64,000 nucleotides of DNA. Origin: Ianthella basta (Eukaryota; Porifera; Demospongiae; Verongiida; Ianthellidae). The stretch spans positions 26,001 to 90,000 of the forward strand of contig CAXHTE010000077.1 of the NCBI GenBank assembly GCA_964019415.1. The letters are read 5' to 3'. A program made the position numbers and the translations under genes. The notes under the pieces are model-generated. The model was not told the DNA's origin. It was given only the letters and a program-made list of their open reading frames with translations, and ran no database searches. The number at the start of each line of letters is the position of its first letter. The first letter of the stretch is position 1. Positions 1 to 11,846 of the stretch are shown here, in pieces.

Positions 1-430
1 CCTGACGGTTGTTGATTGAGGTTGATATGGCCTACAGTCGCCGAGATCGAGACTCCTTAAAGGGGATTTGCAGACATGAGACAAGAATGTGGCAAATGAG
101 ACTTCTTGATATGACTTCTAGACACTTCTTGACATACAATAGATACTAGTTGAACTGACACCTACAAAGAGTCAAGGTTAGCTATAGGCAGCTTTCGTAA
201 TGCAAGGGTGCAGGTAACAGCCTTATTAATAGCCATTAGTTCCAGTCCAAACGTCCCCATCTTGTTACCCGCTGTGGTGCTTTCACCAAAATTGTGTGGG
301 TTAATGATAAAGAGAGACACACTATACCACACACGGATAGACAGGGAGGAAACAGATATGACACTACTACTATGACAGTGAAATTGCAATGGCATATCTA
401 AAGAGACCAGGAGGACACCTGGTAGTTTGT
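1..430. other. Unassigned sequence
   Basis: I see no supported gene here. A stretch around 325-430 shares scattered words with the intronic sequence near 5690-5770, so it may be a diverged piece of the A-unit repeat. Confidence 0.3.
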
Positions 431-431
431 G

Positions 432-540
432 TAATATGTCATATTGTGTTGTAGTGTTGTGTTGTGTTGTGCTACGTTGTGTAGTCTTCTGTTGCGTTAT
501 GTTGTGTCGTGTGAATGCAAGCATGTGTGTCTGAGTGACA
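432..540. repeat. Degenerate TTGTG-rich simple repeat
   Basis: The stretch is built from variants of TTGTG and GTTGTG. Its reverse complement resembles the ACAAC-rich stretches inside the A units near 5800-5880, 11505-11585, 18765-18845 and 26080-26160, so this copy is inverted relative to the array. Confidence 0.55.
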
Positions 541-559
541 GAATCCCATACACCCTAAT

Positions 560-2070
560 GTCTCAGAAGGGATCTCTCCATCTCTCCAAGGGGCATCCTA
601 TCGGTCTCTTTCCAATTCTTCCCTGTCATCACCTTCTCCACCACACTTCCCCTCCTGCTCTCCGCCTTCTTCTTCCAGCATTCTGTTCTCTTTTCCACCA
701 TTTTCAATACCAGTTCTACAGTTTTAGCCTCTCCGTCACTGTTTCATTCCTGACATGGTCCAACCTAGACATGGCTTCAATCATCCTTAGCACTCTCATC
801 TCTGCTGCCTGTAGCCTGGACTTTCCCCTCTCCTTTAGTACTCACGACTCACACCCATATTTTAGTGTTGGGACAGCCACTGCTACTTTTGCTTCTTCTC
901 TGCTCTCGTACACCTTCTTCATTGCCCCTGCTGCTTTCATTGTCATTCCAATTCTCTTTTTCACCTCACTCTTCATCTTCCCATTCATCACTCAGCTTTA
1001 CTCTCAGGTACACAGTCTCTTTAACATTCTTCACCGTTTCTCTCTATCAATCTCTAAGTTGCACTCCATTGGAGCCCTACTGAAGACCATTGTGTTCGAC
1101 TTACTCCAATTCGCTTTCAGTTTGTGCCTCTTCAATGCCTCGTGCAGCTTCTCTACATTCTACTTTAGATCCTCTTCACTCTCTGCCAGTAGCACAGTGT
1201 CATCTGCAAACATGGTCACTTGAGTCTGACAGTTGATTAGGCCAGCTCAGCTTTTAAACAGGGGAAGAGCCTCCTTCACCACCATGTCCAGGTAGATGTT
1301 GAACAACTATGATGACATTAGGCATCCCTGCCTTACTCCTCTCTGTACTTTGAATCAGTCCGTTGTCTCCTCCCCAACCTTCACTGTGGCTTCACTGTCC
1401 TTGTACAGAGCATGTATTGCTCTCAGTAACTTACCTTGTACACCATACTGCTTCAAGGCTACTCTCCACAATCTATTGTACGCTTTCTCTATGTCCAAGA
1501 AGGCTGCGTGCAACTTCTTTCCTAGCTCTCTCTAGCATCTTATCACCAAGTTGGCACATCACAAACACAGTCATTCTCTGCACATCCTCTCCCTGATCTG
1601 AACCCCGTGCACTTGCTCCTCCATTATCTTCCCTTCAGTTATGCTTCTCATTCTGTCATTCAAGATCTTCCCAAAAACTTGTCCAGGCACACTCAGTAGA
1701 CTGATCCCTCTGTAGTTCTTGCATACTCTCATACTGCCTTTCTTGTGGACTGGGAAATGCTTGCTCTCCTCCAGTCTTTTGGTGTCACCCCTGTCCTCCA
1801 CACTACATTAAAGATTGCTGTTAACCATTGTACTGTCACCTCTCCTCCTGCCTTCAACATTTCACCTTGGATATCACACACTACTCCAGCTTTGTCACTT
1901 CTTAGCTTCCCAATAGTCCTCCTGGTCTATTCCATCTACATCTCGTTGTCTATCTCATTGCTCGATTCATCCCCCTGCGTCACTACTGCACGGTCCTTCC
2001 CTTCACTCTGGGAGAATTCACTACAGTGTTCTCTCCATCATCTCTGCACCTCTTCTTTCCTAATATAATA
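560..2070 (-). pseudogene. Non-LTR retrotransposon reverse transcriptase fossil
   Basis: The minus strand carries a decayed LINE reverse transcriptase. Motifs seen in order are a fingers motif with NYRGISLL at about 1691-1715, GVRQGC at 1322-1339, FNIYLD just downstream, and the catalytic FADD at 1199-1210. The block from GVRQGC through FADD is in one frame but holds three stops. Other parts are shifted in frame, and the NYRGISLL segment is open only for about 76 codons. Sequence beyond FADD (towards 640) still resembles the C-terminal part of RTE/Jockey/CR1-like enzymes. The clade is uncertain. The element cannot be functional. No 5' end, tail or target duplication was found. Confidence 0.8.
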
Positions 2071-4137
2071 TGCCACTCAAAAGGTTAAGCATCAGCATGC
2101 ATTAAAGCATGTTGAATTATACTTGTAAAGGACCTCTGAAGTGATGAAAGCCTTGTAATGCATGGTAATAATGGCCACGCTATTGGGTGTGACTTCAACC
2201 TAGATCAGTGCACTATTAGTGAGTAAGGAATCATTTGGTGATTTAATTGATGCATACCAGCCTTAGTTATCATATGGGCCAAATAGAACTGGCACATTGC
2301 AATGTATTGAGTTGTGTCAGTTGTAGCTCACAGTGCAACCCAATCAAATTACAGATTGCTATGACGTCACATAGCAGTTTGTATTAACCAATAAGACTGC
2401 ACAACAACACATGCTCACTGAGTGATTAGTAAATTCACTGCAGAACTACATATCACAAACATGCCAGTCCCTTCTCCTTGAATAGATAGACTTGGGCACA
2501 GGAGGCTACAAGATTGGACTGGCTAGAAAAGTTTAGAGTGAACTTCCAACACAAACTAGGCTCCTCCATTCTTGCTGTTCCTATGTAAGAGTGGTGGTGA
2601 GGTACAACTCAAGGACAATTAAGAATGTATATGAATTATTCCTTGACGACGACTAGGATCTGTCTGTTGCTGCAGCCAGAGGACCTCACGTTCTGCCTCA
2701 CTTGAGGACAAACAATTTAACAGAATGATCTCTCAGCTAGTCAGTGGAAGCCTTTGAAGAGTGAATCTCAACAATGCTCTCACTATTCAATACCCATTGT
2801 GGGTTACACAGATCCATCACAAGTTAGCCTTGCATCATGTCAGCACTTGCTACCTTACAGCTGACACCTTGCTACAGGGCCTGCAGCATGCATGTAATTA
2901 ACTACACCATCAACATCCTGGTAATAGGTCTGCTGAACAGGAACACCTATAGCTAAAGACTTTATATTTTAAATGAACTCATCAGAAGGCTTTAGTGGTT
3001 AGGAATTAATGTGCAACTTCCTGTGCAGAGTCCACCTTTTGCAATCAGCCACTTCAATGTGGAAAGCATCCATATCACTGCTGTACAGTTAGGCCACTCA
3101 GCAGTATACCACTCCCCACAAACTTACTGTGATCAGGTTTCCCTTGCATGCTTAACTATCATGTGAAGTGATCAAAGGATCGTGGCACAGAAAGGTACGT
3201 AGGTAGGAAGCACATAAAATAATAGAAAAAGGGATATAGAAGGGTAATGAGTCGAGTCTCACAAAGGGTAGAAGTAATGCCTTTAAGACATGCTGCGCAG
3301 ATAACCTTAGAAATTCACTTCTAGTCTGTCAACTTTCACTTGGAGAGACTATAACAGTGGTACGCAAAACTTAAATGCAGAAGTGGAAATTAAGTAAACA
3401 ACAGTTTAGAGTGATAATACAAAATCAGTTTGAATCATCACAAGTCATGTTACAACATAATGTATCTACATTATCAGGATGATGCTACAGCTCCTTTACA
3501 GAAGAAGCTATGGCTTATTGCTATAATAATTATACTCTAACATTCCAGAAATGTAACAAGTCTCCAAGTTTGGGAAGTGGAGTGTTGTCGTGCTCAGAGA
3601 ATCACTGAATGCCTTAGAGATGGTTAGAAACCACATCTGAAAATTGAATTCCATTTCTACACAGAGCTACATAGTCGCTCTGAAATCATTGTCCATTGTA
3701 ACACTCCTATTCTTGTTGAAACATGTATGGATGGTATGACACAGCAGAAGCCGTTTTCAAGGAATAGGAATAGTATTGTGGAATGGACTGCCCATAGGTA
3801 CATGCTGCAGGGAACCGCAGTCCATCTATTACTCCTGTCCACACCAGAGGCTCACTTCACATTAGATCACAGTCACACACTTTGAACAGAAACGATGGCA
3901 CATTACCCCCGGTTTACAATTCATCATTTCATTGTTATACAACTCGGCTGTACTTGCACGCCTCACTTATTTCTGTCCAAAATACCCTTTTAGAATTACT
4001 TATCACCTGTCATCTGTTCCTTTCATCTGTCATGACAGTATACTTACCATCTGCCATCTTGCAGTCACTCACACTGTGCATGAGCATCTTTCCCCACATT
4101 GCAGTCTATAAAAGCGAATCACCTTCTGTTTTGTACT

Positions 4138-4203
4138 ATAGCCACTGATGAAGACAACCGCATGGTTGTTGAAACGTTTGGCATATTCCACTGATTTGGC
4201 TGT
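4138..4203 (+). other. Hammerhead-ribozyme-like motif, copy 1 of 6
   Basis: CTGATGA at 4145-4151 is followed by a perfect 6-bp stem (4154-4159 with 4164-4169, loop GCAT) and then GAAAC at 4171-4175, the order of the hammerhead core around helix II. The 7 nt just 5' of the core (4138-4144) can pair with 4197-4203 as helix I, with one G-U pair. No convincing helix III or cleavage site is visible and one extra base follows CTGATGA. Other copies lie at 7927, 14199, 21481, 28667 and 29299. The copies at 7927 and 28667 have GAAGC in place of GAAAC, and the one at 29299 has CTGACGA. Penelope-like retroelements are known to carry such ribozymes, so this may be a fossil of one. Confidence 0.4.
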
Positions 4204-4291
4204 GAAGTTCGGTAATAGAATAATCATCTATTACTCTCTATCCGACAGCGCATGATATGTTTTCATGATGGAAAGGTACTCTTATGTACAG

Positions 4292-4395
4292 TACAGTGAA
4301 ACCTCACTAAACAATCACCAATAACGTGAACACCTTAGAAATAAGACCACTTTGCATGGCCCGAATGGTGGTTCTATTTCTGAGATTCCACTGTA
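4292..4395. mobile_element. Mariner-type MITE (about 100 bp)
   Basis: The element starts TACAGTGAAACCTCA and ends as an imperfect inverted repeat, TGAGATTCCACTGTA, giving terminal CAGTG/CACTG flanked by TA on both sides. The equivalent place in the next unit (near 8070) reads straight through without it, so that unit is the empty site. It is too short to code for a transposase. Confidence 0.7.
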
Positions 4396-5350
4396 TATGG
4401 AATGGACTCCACACAAAGTAACATGGCACATTAAGCAATTAAACTGACAGGACTGTGGTGCTGTGCAATCACTTGCTCCTGGAATTTTTCATATTAATTT
4501 TATATAACAAGGTTCAGTAGAACAATGTTATATCTGTTGCTCAATAAAGCCTGAGAGGTAACTGCAGGCCACCTACTTACCTAATGGAATGGCTAAAAGG
4601 AATACTACTTGACAATTAAACAACACAATTGGGATAGTTTATTAGTTAGAGCAAGAAAGACAGCATCCATTTTAATGTACCACTGGCAGATCATGCACAT
4701 GTCTGGACTGGCTTGAAGACTTGCATGAGAGAGAATTCCCTACACTCCTTGGAAAGAAATAGAAGCCCCAGTCTCTATTCAGATACACATATATAGCAAT
4801 TAAATCTAATCATAATTATAATACAAATGGTGCATCGTTATTAGGACTAAGTGCTGATCAAACTGGCACATTTCAGACTTTGGCAATAGTTCAGTGGGTG
4901 GCACTGTATGGAAACATGTGCTTTACACCAAGTAGCAGTATGGGTGATTCTGGTACTCACTCACTATGACCATGGAAATGTATGCAACAGACATCGTTAG
5001 GAACTACTTTATGCAGTTGCCATAATGTAGACAGCAACCTGAGAAGGTGCATAATGACCTACGTACAAAGTCACAAAGACTAAGAGGATTAGGCTAACTT
5101 TCATGGCTGTGACAGAATGGTCATAGCATTAGGTGCATCACATACACCTTGTCAACAGGTAGTGTAATTCACACAATGGGCCACTGTCTGGGAAATTCAA
5201 AACAGTGTGGATCGATGTGCATCCAATTAGCAGCTGAATCACCTTGTCTAAAGTGCATTCCATTGCCTTTAAAGTGCATGGCTGTTACAACTAGGATACA
5301 TACAACGTAATGTAACAGAAGGAAGATGGATGAAGGCTATGTCTGTTTAC

Positions 5351-5521
5351 CTGAAAGGAGACCAGCCTCCTTGTCCCATCCTTGACTCCTCAGAATATCA
5401 GCAGTTTTGCTCTGTACCTGAGAAGACTTGCCTCTCTGAACTTCAAGCACAACACTGATGTCCTTCACCCTTGTACAATCTAGTCTGGAAATCAGGTTGG
5501 CTTGCCGTAGCTCAGCAAGAA
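5351..5521 (-). CDS. Repeat-module exon A1 (leftmost seen)
   Basis: This 171-bp exon runs from the acceptor TTTCACCCACAG to the donor GTAAACAG. It enters and leaves in phase 1 and encodes 57 residues starting VLAELRQANLIS, with DC in the first half, ADILRSQG in the second and a terminal split Gly. There is no stop. It is closest to A4 in its first half, where both share RLDCTRVK. It is the last repeat exon visible in the direction of transcription; the next exon would lie below 5350 or outside the window. Confidence 0.8.
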
Positions 5522-5594
5522 CTGTGGGTGAAAGGAGAAAATGACAAAGAGGGCAGTCACATATTACAACACAAGATAAAGAATAGGTTACCCC

Positions 5595-5655
5595 ACACAA
5601 GTGTACACAGCTCCTCAGGAGTGAAGCGTGCTCATAGATGGCTCATGAGGGGCTA
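5595..5655 (-). other. Conserved intronic segment with splice-like ends
   Basis: A segment of about 61 bp ending in GTAACC or GTAACT on the minus strand, and preceded by a CTAG-type acceptor, lies about 75 bp upstream of exons A1-A5 (also near 11255-11315, 18505-18570, 25815-25880 and 31325-31390). All three frames of the A1 copy contain stops from the first AG, and the A5 copy differs by a 1-nt indel. I therefore do not call it an exon. It may be intronic conservation due to recent duplication, or a regulatory or alternative exon. Confidence 0.3.
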
Positions 5656-8600
5656 GTAAGCCAAGAGTGAATAAACAGAATATGAGGAGGGACATACACA
5701 CACAGACAGGGAGGAAGCAGGACGGTGAAGTTATAATGATTATCTGATAGAGCAAGAGGGTCTAGCAGGACAGGTGCCACTCAGACACTCAGACACACAT
5801 GTTTGCACTCACACAACACAACAGAACAGTACACAACATTGCACAACACAACACTCATACAACACTACTGTTACACAAACTACATGATTATAGAAGAAGT
5901 AAAATCCATTATTATTTTATACCACCAGACAAGATTAAGAAGAAAGATATCCACACACTTAAGCATACACAGGGTAGGGAATTACAATAAACACGTGCAT
6001 GAAAATACATACCAATCACAACACAAACAATAGAGTGAACATTTGGTGAACCAACGAATAAGACAGGGACTACAACAAGAACCAGACATGCATGCACAAT
6101 TGCCACATACACAATATATTCTTTTACACACAATATTTACAGTCGAACCTGCTCTACCTGAAAGGCTCCTACACCCAAATACCATTTAATGATAGATGTT
6201 TCAGAGCAGTCATGATAACTAGGTTCAAAGGATAATTAAAACAGCGACTGTCATACACTGGCCAAGAGACAAGTCACAGCAAGTGCCAATAAATATACAT
6301 AAAGGTGCAGTGCTGGCAGTGCTGCCATTGCTGGGGCTATGGATATTAACTCCAAGCCTACATCTTTGGACTTCTGGTAAATATATTGCAGTTCAAATGG
6401 CTAGCATGTTAGGGTATGGAGCTTTGCACAGACAGTCTCCTACCAAAGCACAGTAATAATGGCCTCATTACAGCCTGGTCACGCTCGAGCTCTACAGTGC
6501 ATTGGAAGTGACTTCAACCTAGCTAGATCAGTGCACTATTAGTGAGAAAGGAATCATGTGGTGGCTTCACTGATGCACACCAGCCTTATAGTTATCATAT
6601 GGACAAAACAGCCCTGGCACATTGCAATATATTGAGGTGTGTCAGTTGTAGCCCACAGTGCAACCCAATCAGATTACAGATTGCTATGATGTCACATAGC
6701 AATTTGTGTCAACCAATGAGATTGCGCATCAGCAAAATCCACAAGTGAAGTTACACATGCTCACTGGGTGATTAGTAACCACACTGCAGAGCTATCACAT
6801 ACAGTACATGCCAGTCCTTTTCCTCGAATAGATAGGACTGGGTACAAAAGGCTACAAGACTGGACTGGCTAGAAGAGTTGAGAATGAGCTTCCAACACAG
6901 ACCAGGCTCCTCCATTGTTGCTATTCCAAAGGGTGGTGGTGAGGTACATCTCAGGGACTATCAAGTAAAAATAAATCATGCCTTGATGATGACTTAAGAG
7001 AGGACCTCACGTTCTGCCTCACTTGAGGACAAACAATTTACAAGCATGATCGCTCAGCTACAGTGGAAGCTTTTAAGACATGCTGCGCAGATACCCTTAG
7101 AAATTCAGTTCTTGTCTGTCAACATTCACTTGGCAGAGAGACTAACAGTGGGATGTTCAACTTAATTAAATGCAGAAGAGGAGTTCAAGTACACATTTGT
7201 TTAGAATGATGGTATAAATGTCAGTTGAATTGTGACGAGTTGTGTCATAGTATCTACATTATCTGAGCATGCTGACACTAGAGCTCCTTCACAGAAGAAG
7301 CCACGGTTTATATATACTCTAACAATCCAGAAATGTCACAAGTCTCCAAGCTTGTGACGTGGAGTGTTGTCCTGCTCAGAGAATCACTGAATGCCTTAGA
7401 GATGGTTAGAGACTACATTGGAAAATTTAAGTCCACATTCTATACATGGCTACATCTCACAATAGTTGTCCATTGTAACACTCCTATTCTTGTTGAAACA
7501 TGTATGGATGGTATGACTCAGCAGAAGCCATATTCCAAGTAATAGGAATAGGAATGCATCATGGACTGCCCAAAGGTACATGCTCTAGGGAACCACAGTC
7601 CATCTATTACTCCCGTCTACACCAGAGACTCACTTCAGAATCAATTCACATTAGATCACAGTCTCACACTTTGAACAGAAACGAAGGCACATCACCCTCA
7701 GTTTACAATTCATTATTTCACTGTTATACAACTCGGCTTTACTTGCATGCCTCACTTATTTCTGTCCAAATACCCTTTTAGATTTACTTGTCACCTGTCA
7801 TCTGTTCCTTTCATCTGTCATGACAGTTTACTCACTATCTGCCATTTTGCAGTCACTCACACTCTGCATCTCCATCTTTCCCCCACATTGTAGCGAATAT
7901 TCACCTTCTGTTTTGTACTATAGTCACTGATGAAGACAACTGCATGGTTGTTGAAGCCTTTGGCAGATTATTCCACTGATTTGGCTAGTGAAGATCGGTA
8001 ATAGAATAATCATCTATTACTATCTAGCTGACAGAGTATTATTTATTTTCACGATGGAATGGCACTCATACTGTATGTATATGGAATGGACTCCACATGG
8101 CACAATAAGTAATTAAACTGCCAGGACTGTGGTGCTGTGCAATCACTTGCTGCTGGTATTTTCATATCTGTACAAGGTTCAGTAGAACAATGTTATAAAT
8201 TATCTGTTGTTCAATAAAGACTGAGAGGTACCCATAGACCTCCTACTTACCTAACGTAATGGCTAAATGATTCCTCCGTGACAATTAGACAATACAATTT
8301 AGCTAGTCTATTAGTTAGAGCATAAAAGACAGCGGCCATTTTAATGTACCACTGGCAAATGATGCACCAGGCTGGACTGGCTAGAAGACTTGCATGAGAG
8401 AGAATTCCCTACGCAGAATGGATGGCTGGGTCAAAACTCCTTGGAAACAAATAGAAGTCCAGGCCTCTATTCAGACACACACATATAGCAACAAGGGTGT
8501 GTAAAAATGTTTCCTCCAAAAACAAGGGCAGATGTAGAGATGGTGCAGTGTGTCTCTGAAGGGCATGACAAGCCACCTGGCAGAAAAACCGTAGGAACCA

Positions 8601-8775
8601 GGAGGAGGGCCGGTCCATGCAAAGAGGAGGGCCAGCCTGTCCATGCAAAACCCAGATCATTAACATTCGCTGCATGCATGTGGCTGCATGGTGTAGCAGG
8701 TATGGGAATAGCATGTGTCTGGGCTGGTTGGTGATACAAAGGGATCTTCGTGCGTGACATACAGAGGTGGTTGTA

Positions 8776-8780
8776 GACAC

Positions 8781-8811
<31 letters not shown>

Positions 8812-8858
8812 TACACACACATGCACGCGCACATGCATGCACACAGACGCACGCACAC

Positions 8859-8919
<61 letters not shown>
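8776..8919. repeat. (CA)n microsatellite, unit 0
   Basis: The tract is an interrupted then pure CA/AC repeat on the plus strand, with TG/GT on the minus strand. Interruptions such as ATACAC and ATGCACGCGC lie in the first half. The apparent poly(VC) and poly(TH) reading frames through it are artefacts. The same flanks surround the tracts at 15048, 22330 and 32362. Confidence 0.97.
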
Positions 8920-9163
8920 AGCAGCACACATTTAGGTATTGTTTGCGATGCTGTGGCAACAGCCAGGTACATGCATAGCACAGGCTATTCCATGGCCACT
9001 GGACTGGCCACTGGACAGCATAATGCAGATCAAAAACAGACATGGCACCCAAGACTAATATGAATTGGCCATCTTTCATGGCTGTGACAGAATGGTCATA
9101 GCATTCAACGGGCAGCCATGTGTGGCATCAACAACAGATGCTGTATATATGTAAGAAACATGG

Positions 9164-9680
9164 CTAGGGTTCAGGTACTTTAGCACCAGTTCCTAAATAG
9201 AAGTCTGTCCCAGGCGAGGGAGGATGAAAATTCTTTAAGAAATAAAGGATGGGCTCTCTATTCAGACAAATACATGTATCTATGTATACTAGTGAATGCA
9301 AGGCATGGTCGGGCGAGCCTGAAGAAGCGTCACGTGGTAACTGTTTAAGTGATGCATGCATTAAACAGTATGCAGACTGTTCTCTTGTGCTGTCTCTTCT
9401 GTGCACTCTTGCTTCCACCAACTGGGTCAGCTTGGCTGCCTTCCTCTGTTGCCTGGTTCTGTTTCCTCTTGTGCAGCTACCCTCGTACGTGTATTCCACT
9501 GTGCGCCGACCTAAGGAGAAATTCTCGCGACGTCCGTGCTCTGGGCAGCCTGCCTGGCCCTGTTGCGCTCTCTCCGCACTCGGCACCATTCTTCCGTCTG
9601 TTCTGGCGTTTCTGAGGCACGCCGCATCCGTTCTATCTCCTCCTGCGTAGTCTCTCCTCTCTGCCCTTGGTCAAGTCTGA
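9164..9680 (-). pseudogene. CpG-richer block with degraded charged repeat, copy 1
   Basis: The same block recurs at 15457-15970 and 22753-23270. A 141-codon frame is open in all three copies, but near-identity of the copies explains that. A different minus-strand frame upstream (about 9520-9650) reads RRASETPEQTEE and VRRERNRARQAA before a stop, which resembles the charged repeats often found ahead of Helitron-type Rep/helicase proteins. I infer a broken transposon gene piece. The identification is weak. Confidence 0.35.
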
Positions 9681-10415
9681 CAGTCTACGGTCGGTAGAAT
9701 TGCCCGTGGTGCGATCCATAGCTGTAGCATGCAGTGCCTAATAGGTTGACTCATTGTATTGTCTCTCCATTGTGTGGCTTGGGTCCCAGTGCAGGTATAA
9801 TGATATTCATAATAGTGAGACCACAATGCTTATAACATGCAAAATGGCTAGTATAAATCCCATTGGCATACGGACTGAACGGTGTATACGCTAACACCCA
9901 ATGCGCGCTGCAGGCCCCTGGGCAAATGTTCCGCAGATCCCGACCAAAATATTACGCAGAAACTTCCCTCCTTGTTCCAAACGGACCTACGTACCAGACA
10001 GACAGAGCCACCGTACTACTCGTAAGGGAAGGGGCTCGCTCAGGCTCGCCCCAATAATTCAGTTCGTTTGTCTGTTTGTTTGTTCGCTTTTGGCGCAAAA
10101 TGTACGGAACAGAACGCCTCCAAACTCTCAGGGATTATAAAGTGCGGCTCAGAAGTTCCTACACGGGTTGAAATCGCCCGTCCTGCAGTTCCTGAAGAGA
10201 TATCCATTGATTTCCGGTTTTCGTTCGCGGCTGACGGCCATTTTATTAATTATCGCTCATTGACTTCCGGTTATCGGGCGGATTCATTCGCTATCGTCCC
10301 ACAATCGAATTTAAACTCGGCCGTCGTTATAGCAGCTGCCCTCCGTTGCTAACAGCGCAGATTCTTCAAATCAGCCTGGGCCCAACTCGCTGTCGTGTGA
10401 CTCGCCGAAGCAGAA

Positions 10416-10442
10416 GCCCGCCGAAGGCGGGCGCCCTGCCAG
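10416..10442 (+). mobile_element. Helitron-like 3' terminus, unit 0 (mutated)
   Basis: A perfect 7-bp hairpin, GCCCGCC-GAA-GGCGGGC, is followed 10 nt later by CCAG. In units 1 and 2 the same place ends in CTAG. A hairpin a short way before CTRR is the hallmark of a Helitron 3' end. The matching 5' end was not located. Confidence 0.5.
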
Positions 10443-11007
10443 TACACTAATAAACTGAAACAAAGACCAAGCCGTTTAGGGGGCGGCACCACATGCAAAC
10501 AAGTGCTTCACAGCAAGTAACTCATTACAGCATGTTCACATAAATCCAGACCATTACTTTTAAGCATGTTCACACCAGTGTGAAAGCAATCATTAGTTGG
10601 CTTCACATATACAAATGTGCCTTGTGAGTAATTAGCACCAAGTTGTCAAATAAGAATCACGGCCAATCTGAAGACAAGTTAACAATGGAAGGCAAATGAG
10701 CTGAAACCAAGATAGTCATTCATGTGAAACAAGGTGGGCATAGTTGTTCAAAGATCCAAAGTCAATTACTACTATAGGTACAGCATCATGTACACCTTGT
10801 CAACATGTAGTGTAATTCACACAATGGGCCACTGTCTGGGAAATTAAATACAAGTGTGAAAGTGCGGATCGACGTGCATCTAATTAGCAGCTGAATCACC
10901 TTGTCTAAAGTGCATTCCATTGCCTTTAAAGTGCATGGCTGTTACAACTAGGATACGTACAATGTAATGTAACAGAAGGAAGATGGATGAGGGCTATGTC
11001 TGTTTAC

Positions 11008-11178
11008 CTGAAAGGAGACTAGCCTCCTTGTCCCATTCATGTTTCCTCAGAATATCAGCAGTTTTGCTCTGTACCTGATGAGACTTGCTTCTCTGAACTT
11101 TAAGCACACGACTGATGTCCTTCACCCATTCACAATCATATCTGGAAATCAGGTTGGCCTGCTGTAGCTCAGCAAGAA
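11008..11178 (-). CDS. Repeat-module exon A2
   Basis: This 171-bp phase 1-1 exon has acceptor TTTCACCCACAG and donor GTAAACAG. It encodes 57 residues, VLAELQQANLIS then YDCEWVKDISRV in the first half and ADILRKHEWDKEASLLS at the end, closing on the split Gly. It is most like A3 (YDCEYVK). No stop or frameshift is present. The usual Gly after His in the second half is Glu here and in A3. Confidence 0.82.
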
Positions 11179-11797
11179 CTGTGGGTGAAAGGAGAAAATG
11201 ACAGGGAGGACAGTCACATATTACAACACAAGATAGAGAATACAGTTACCTCACACAAGTGTACACAGCTCCTCAGGAGTGAAGCGTGCTCATAGATGGC
11301 TCATGAGGGGCTAGTAAGTCAAGGGCGAACAAACAGAAGATGTGGAGGGACACACTACATCACACGCACACAGACAGGGGAAGAAACAGACATTACATTA
11401 CAGTTAGGACAGTGAAGTTGTAATGGTTTTCTGATAGAGCAAGACGGTCTAGCAGGACAGGTGTCACAGTGATCATGTTCTAATCCTGCACTCAGACACA
11501 CATCTTCGCATTCACACAACGCAACAGAACACTACAGAACATTACACAACATAGCACAACACAACACTCATACAGCACAGTATAATATAACGCACAAACT
11601 ACATACAGAAGAAGTATAATTATTCTATCACCAGACAAGATTAAGAACACAGATAATCACACACTTAAGCATACACAAGGTAGGGAAATACAATAAACAC
11701 ACACATGTACATACACACCAATCACCACACAAACAAATGAGTTCACATTCCTTCAACCAATGAATAAGATAGGGACTACAACAAGAACCAGACATAC

Positions 11798-11846
11798 ATG
11801 TACACGCACGCACGCACGCACGCATGCACGCACACACACACACACA
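11798..11846. repeat. Short GCAC/CA microsatellite
   Basis: This is a run of (GCAC)n followed by (CA)n. It sits at the same place as the much longer tract at 26360-26508 in unit 3 and the short one at 19056-19085 in unit 2, so tract length differs greatly between units. Confidence 0.85.

Larger units (their letters stand above)
2165..5100. repeat. A-unit -1: diverged copy of the large repeat
   Basis: Blocks here recur in order in the later A units: the block near 2180-2480 matches 6500-6810 and 12260-12570, and the block near 3540-4260 matches 7310-8040. It carries the first hammerhead-like motif and a mariner MITE not present in the other units. No repeat exon was found inside it, so it is either downstream of the gene's last repeat exon or has lost its exon. 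Confidence 0.7.
5100..10790. repeat. A-unit 0 of the direct-repeat array
   Basis: The unit holds one repeat exon (5351-5521), an ACAAC-rich stretch, a CRE-like hairpin, a hammerhead-like motif, a long (CA)n tract and a CpG-richer end with a Helitron-like 3' terminus. Its exon lies 5,657 bp from that of the next unit. It lacks the 955-bp Helitron found in the next two units. Ends are approximate. Confidence 0.8.

Noticed and set aside
444..1223. 259-codon plus-strand frame
   Set aside because: It is the antisense of the decayed LINE reverse transcriptase, whose motifs are on the minus strand.
5595..5655. A second small exon upstream of A1-A5
   Set aside because: Stops in all frames of the A1 copy when starting from the first AG, a 1-nt indel in A5, and no symmetric phase. 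Kept only as a conserved segment.
8409..9079. Long open frames of Val-Cys or Thr-His repeats
   Set aside because: They are only the (CA)n and (TG)n microsatellites read in different frames; the same applies near 15050, 22330, 26360, 32362 and 38132.
9164..9589. 141-codon minus-strand frame conserved in three copies
   Set aside because: Conservation reflects recent duplication; noncoding flanks are equally similar and the protein resembles nothing.
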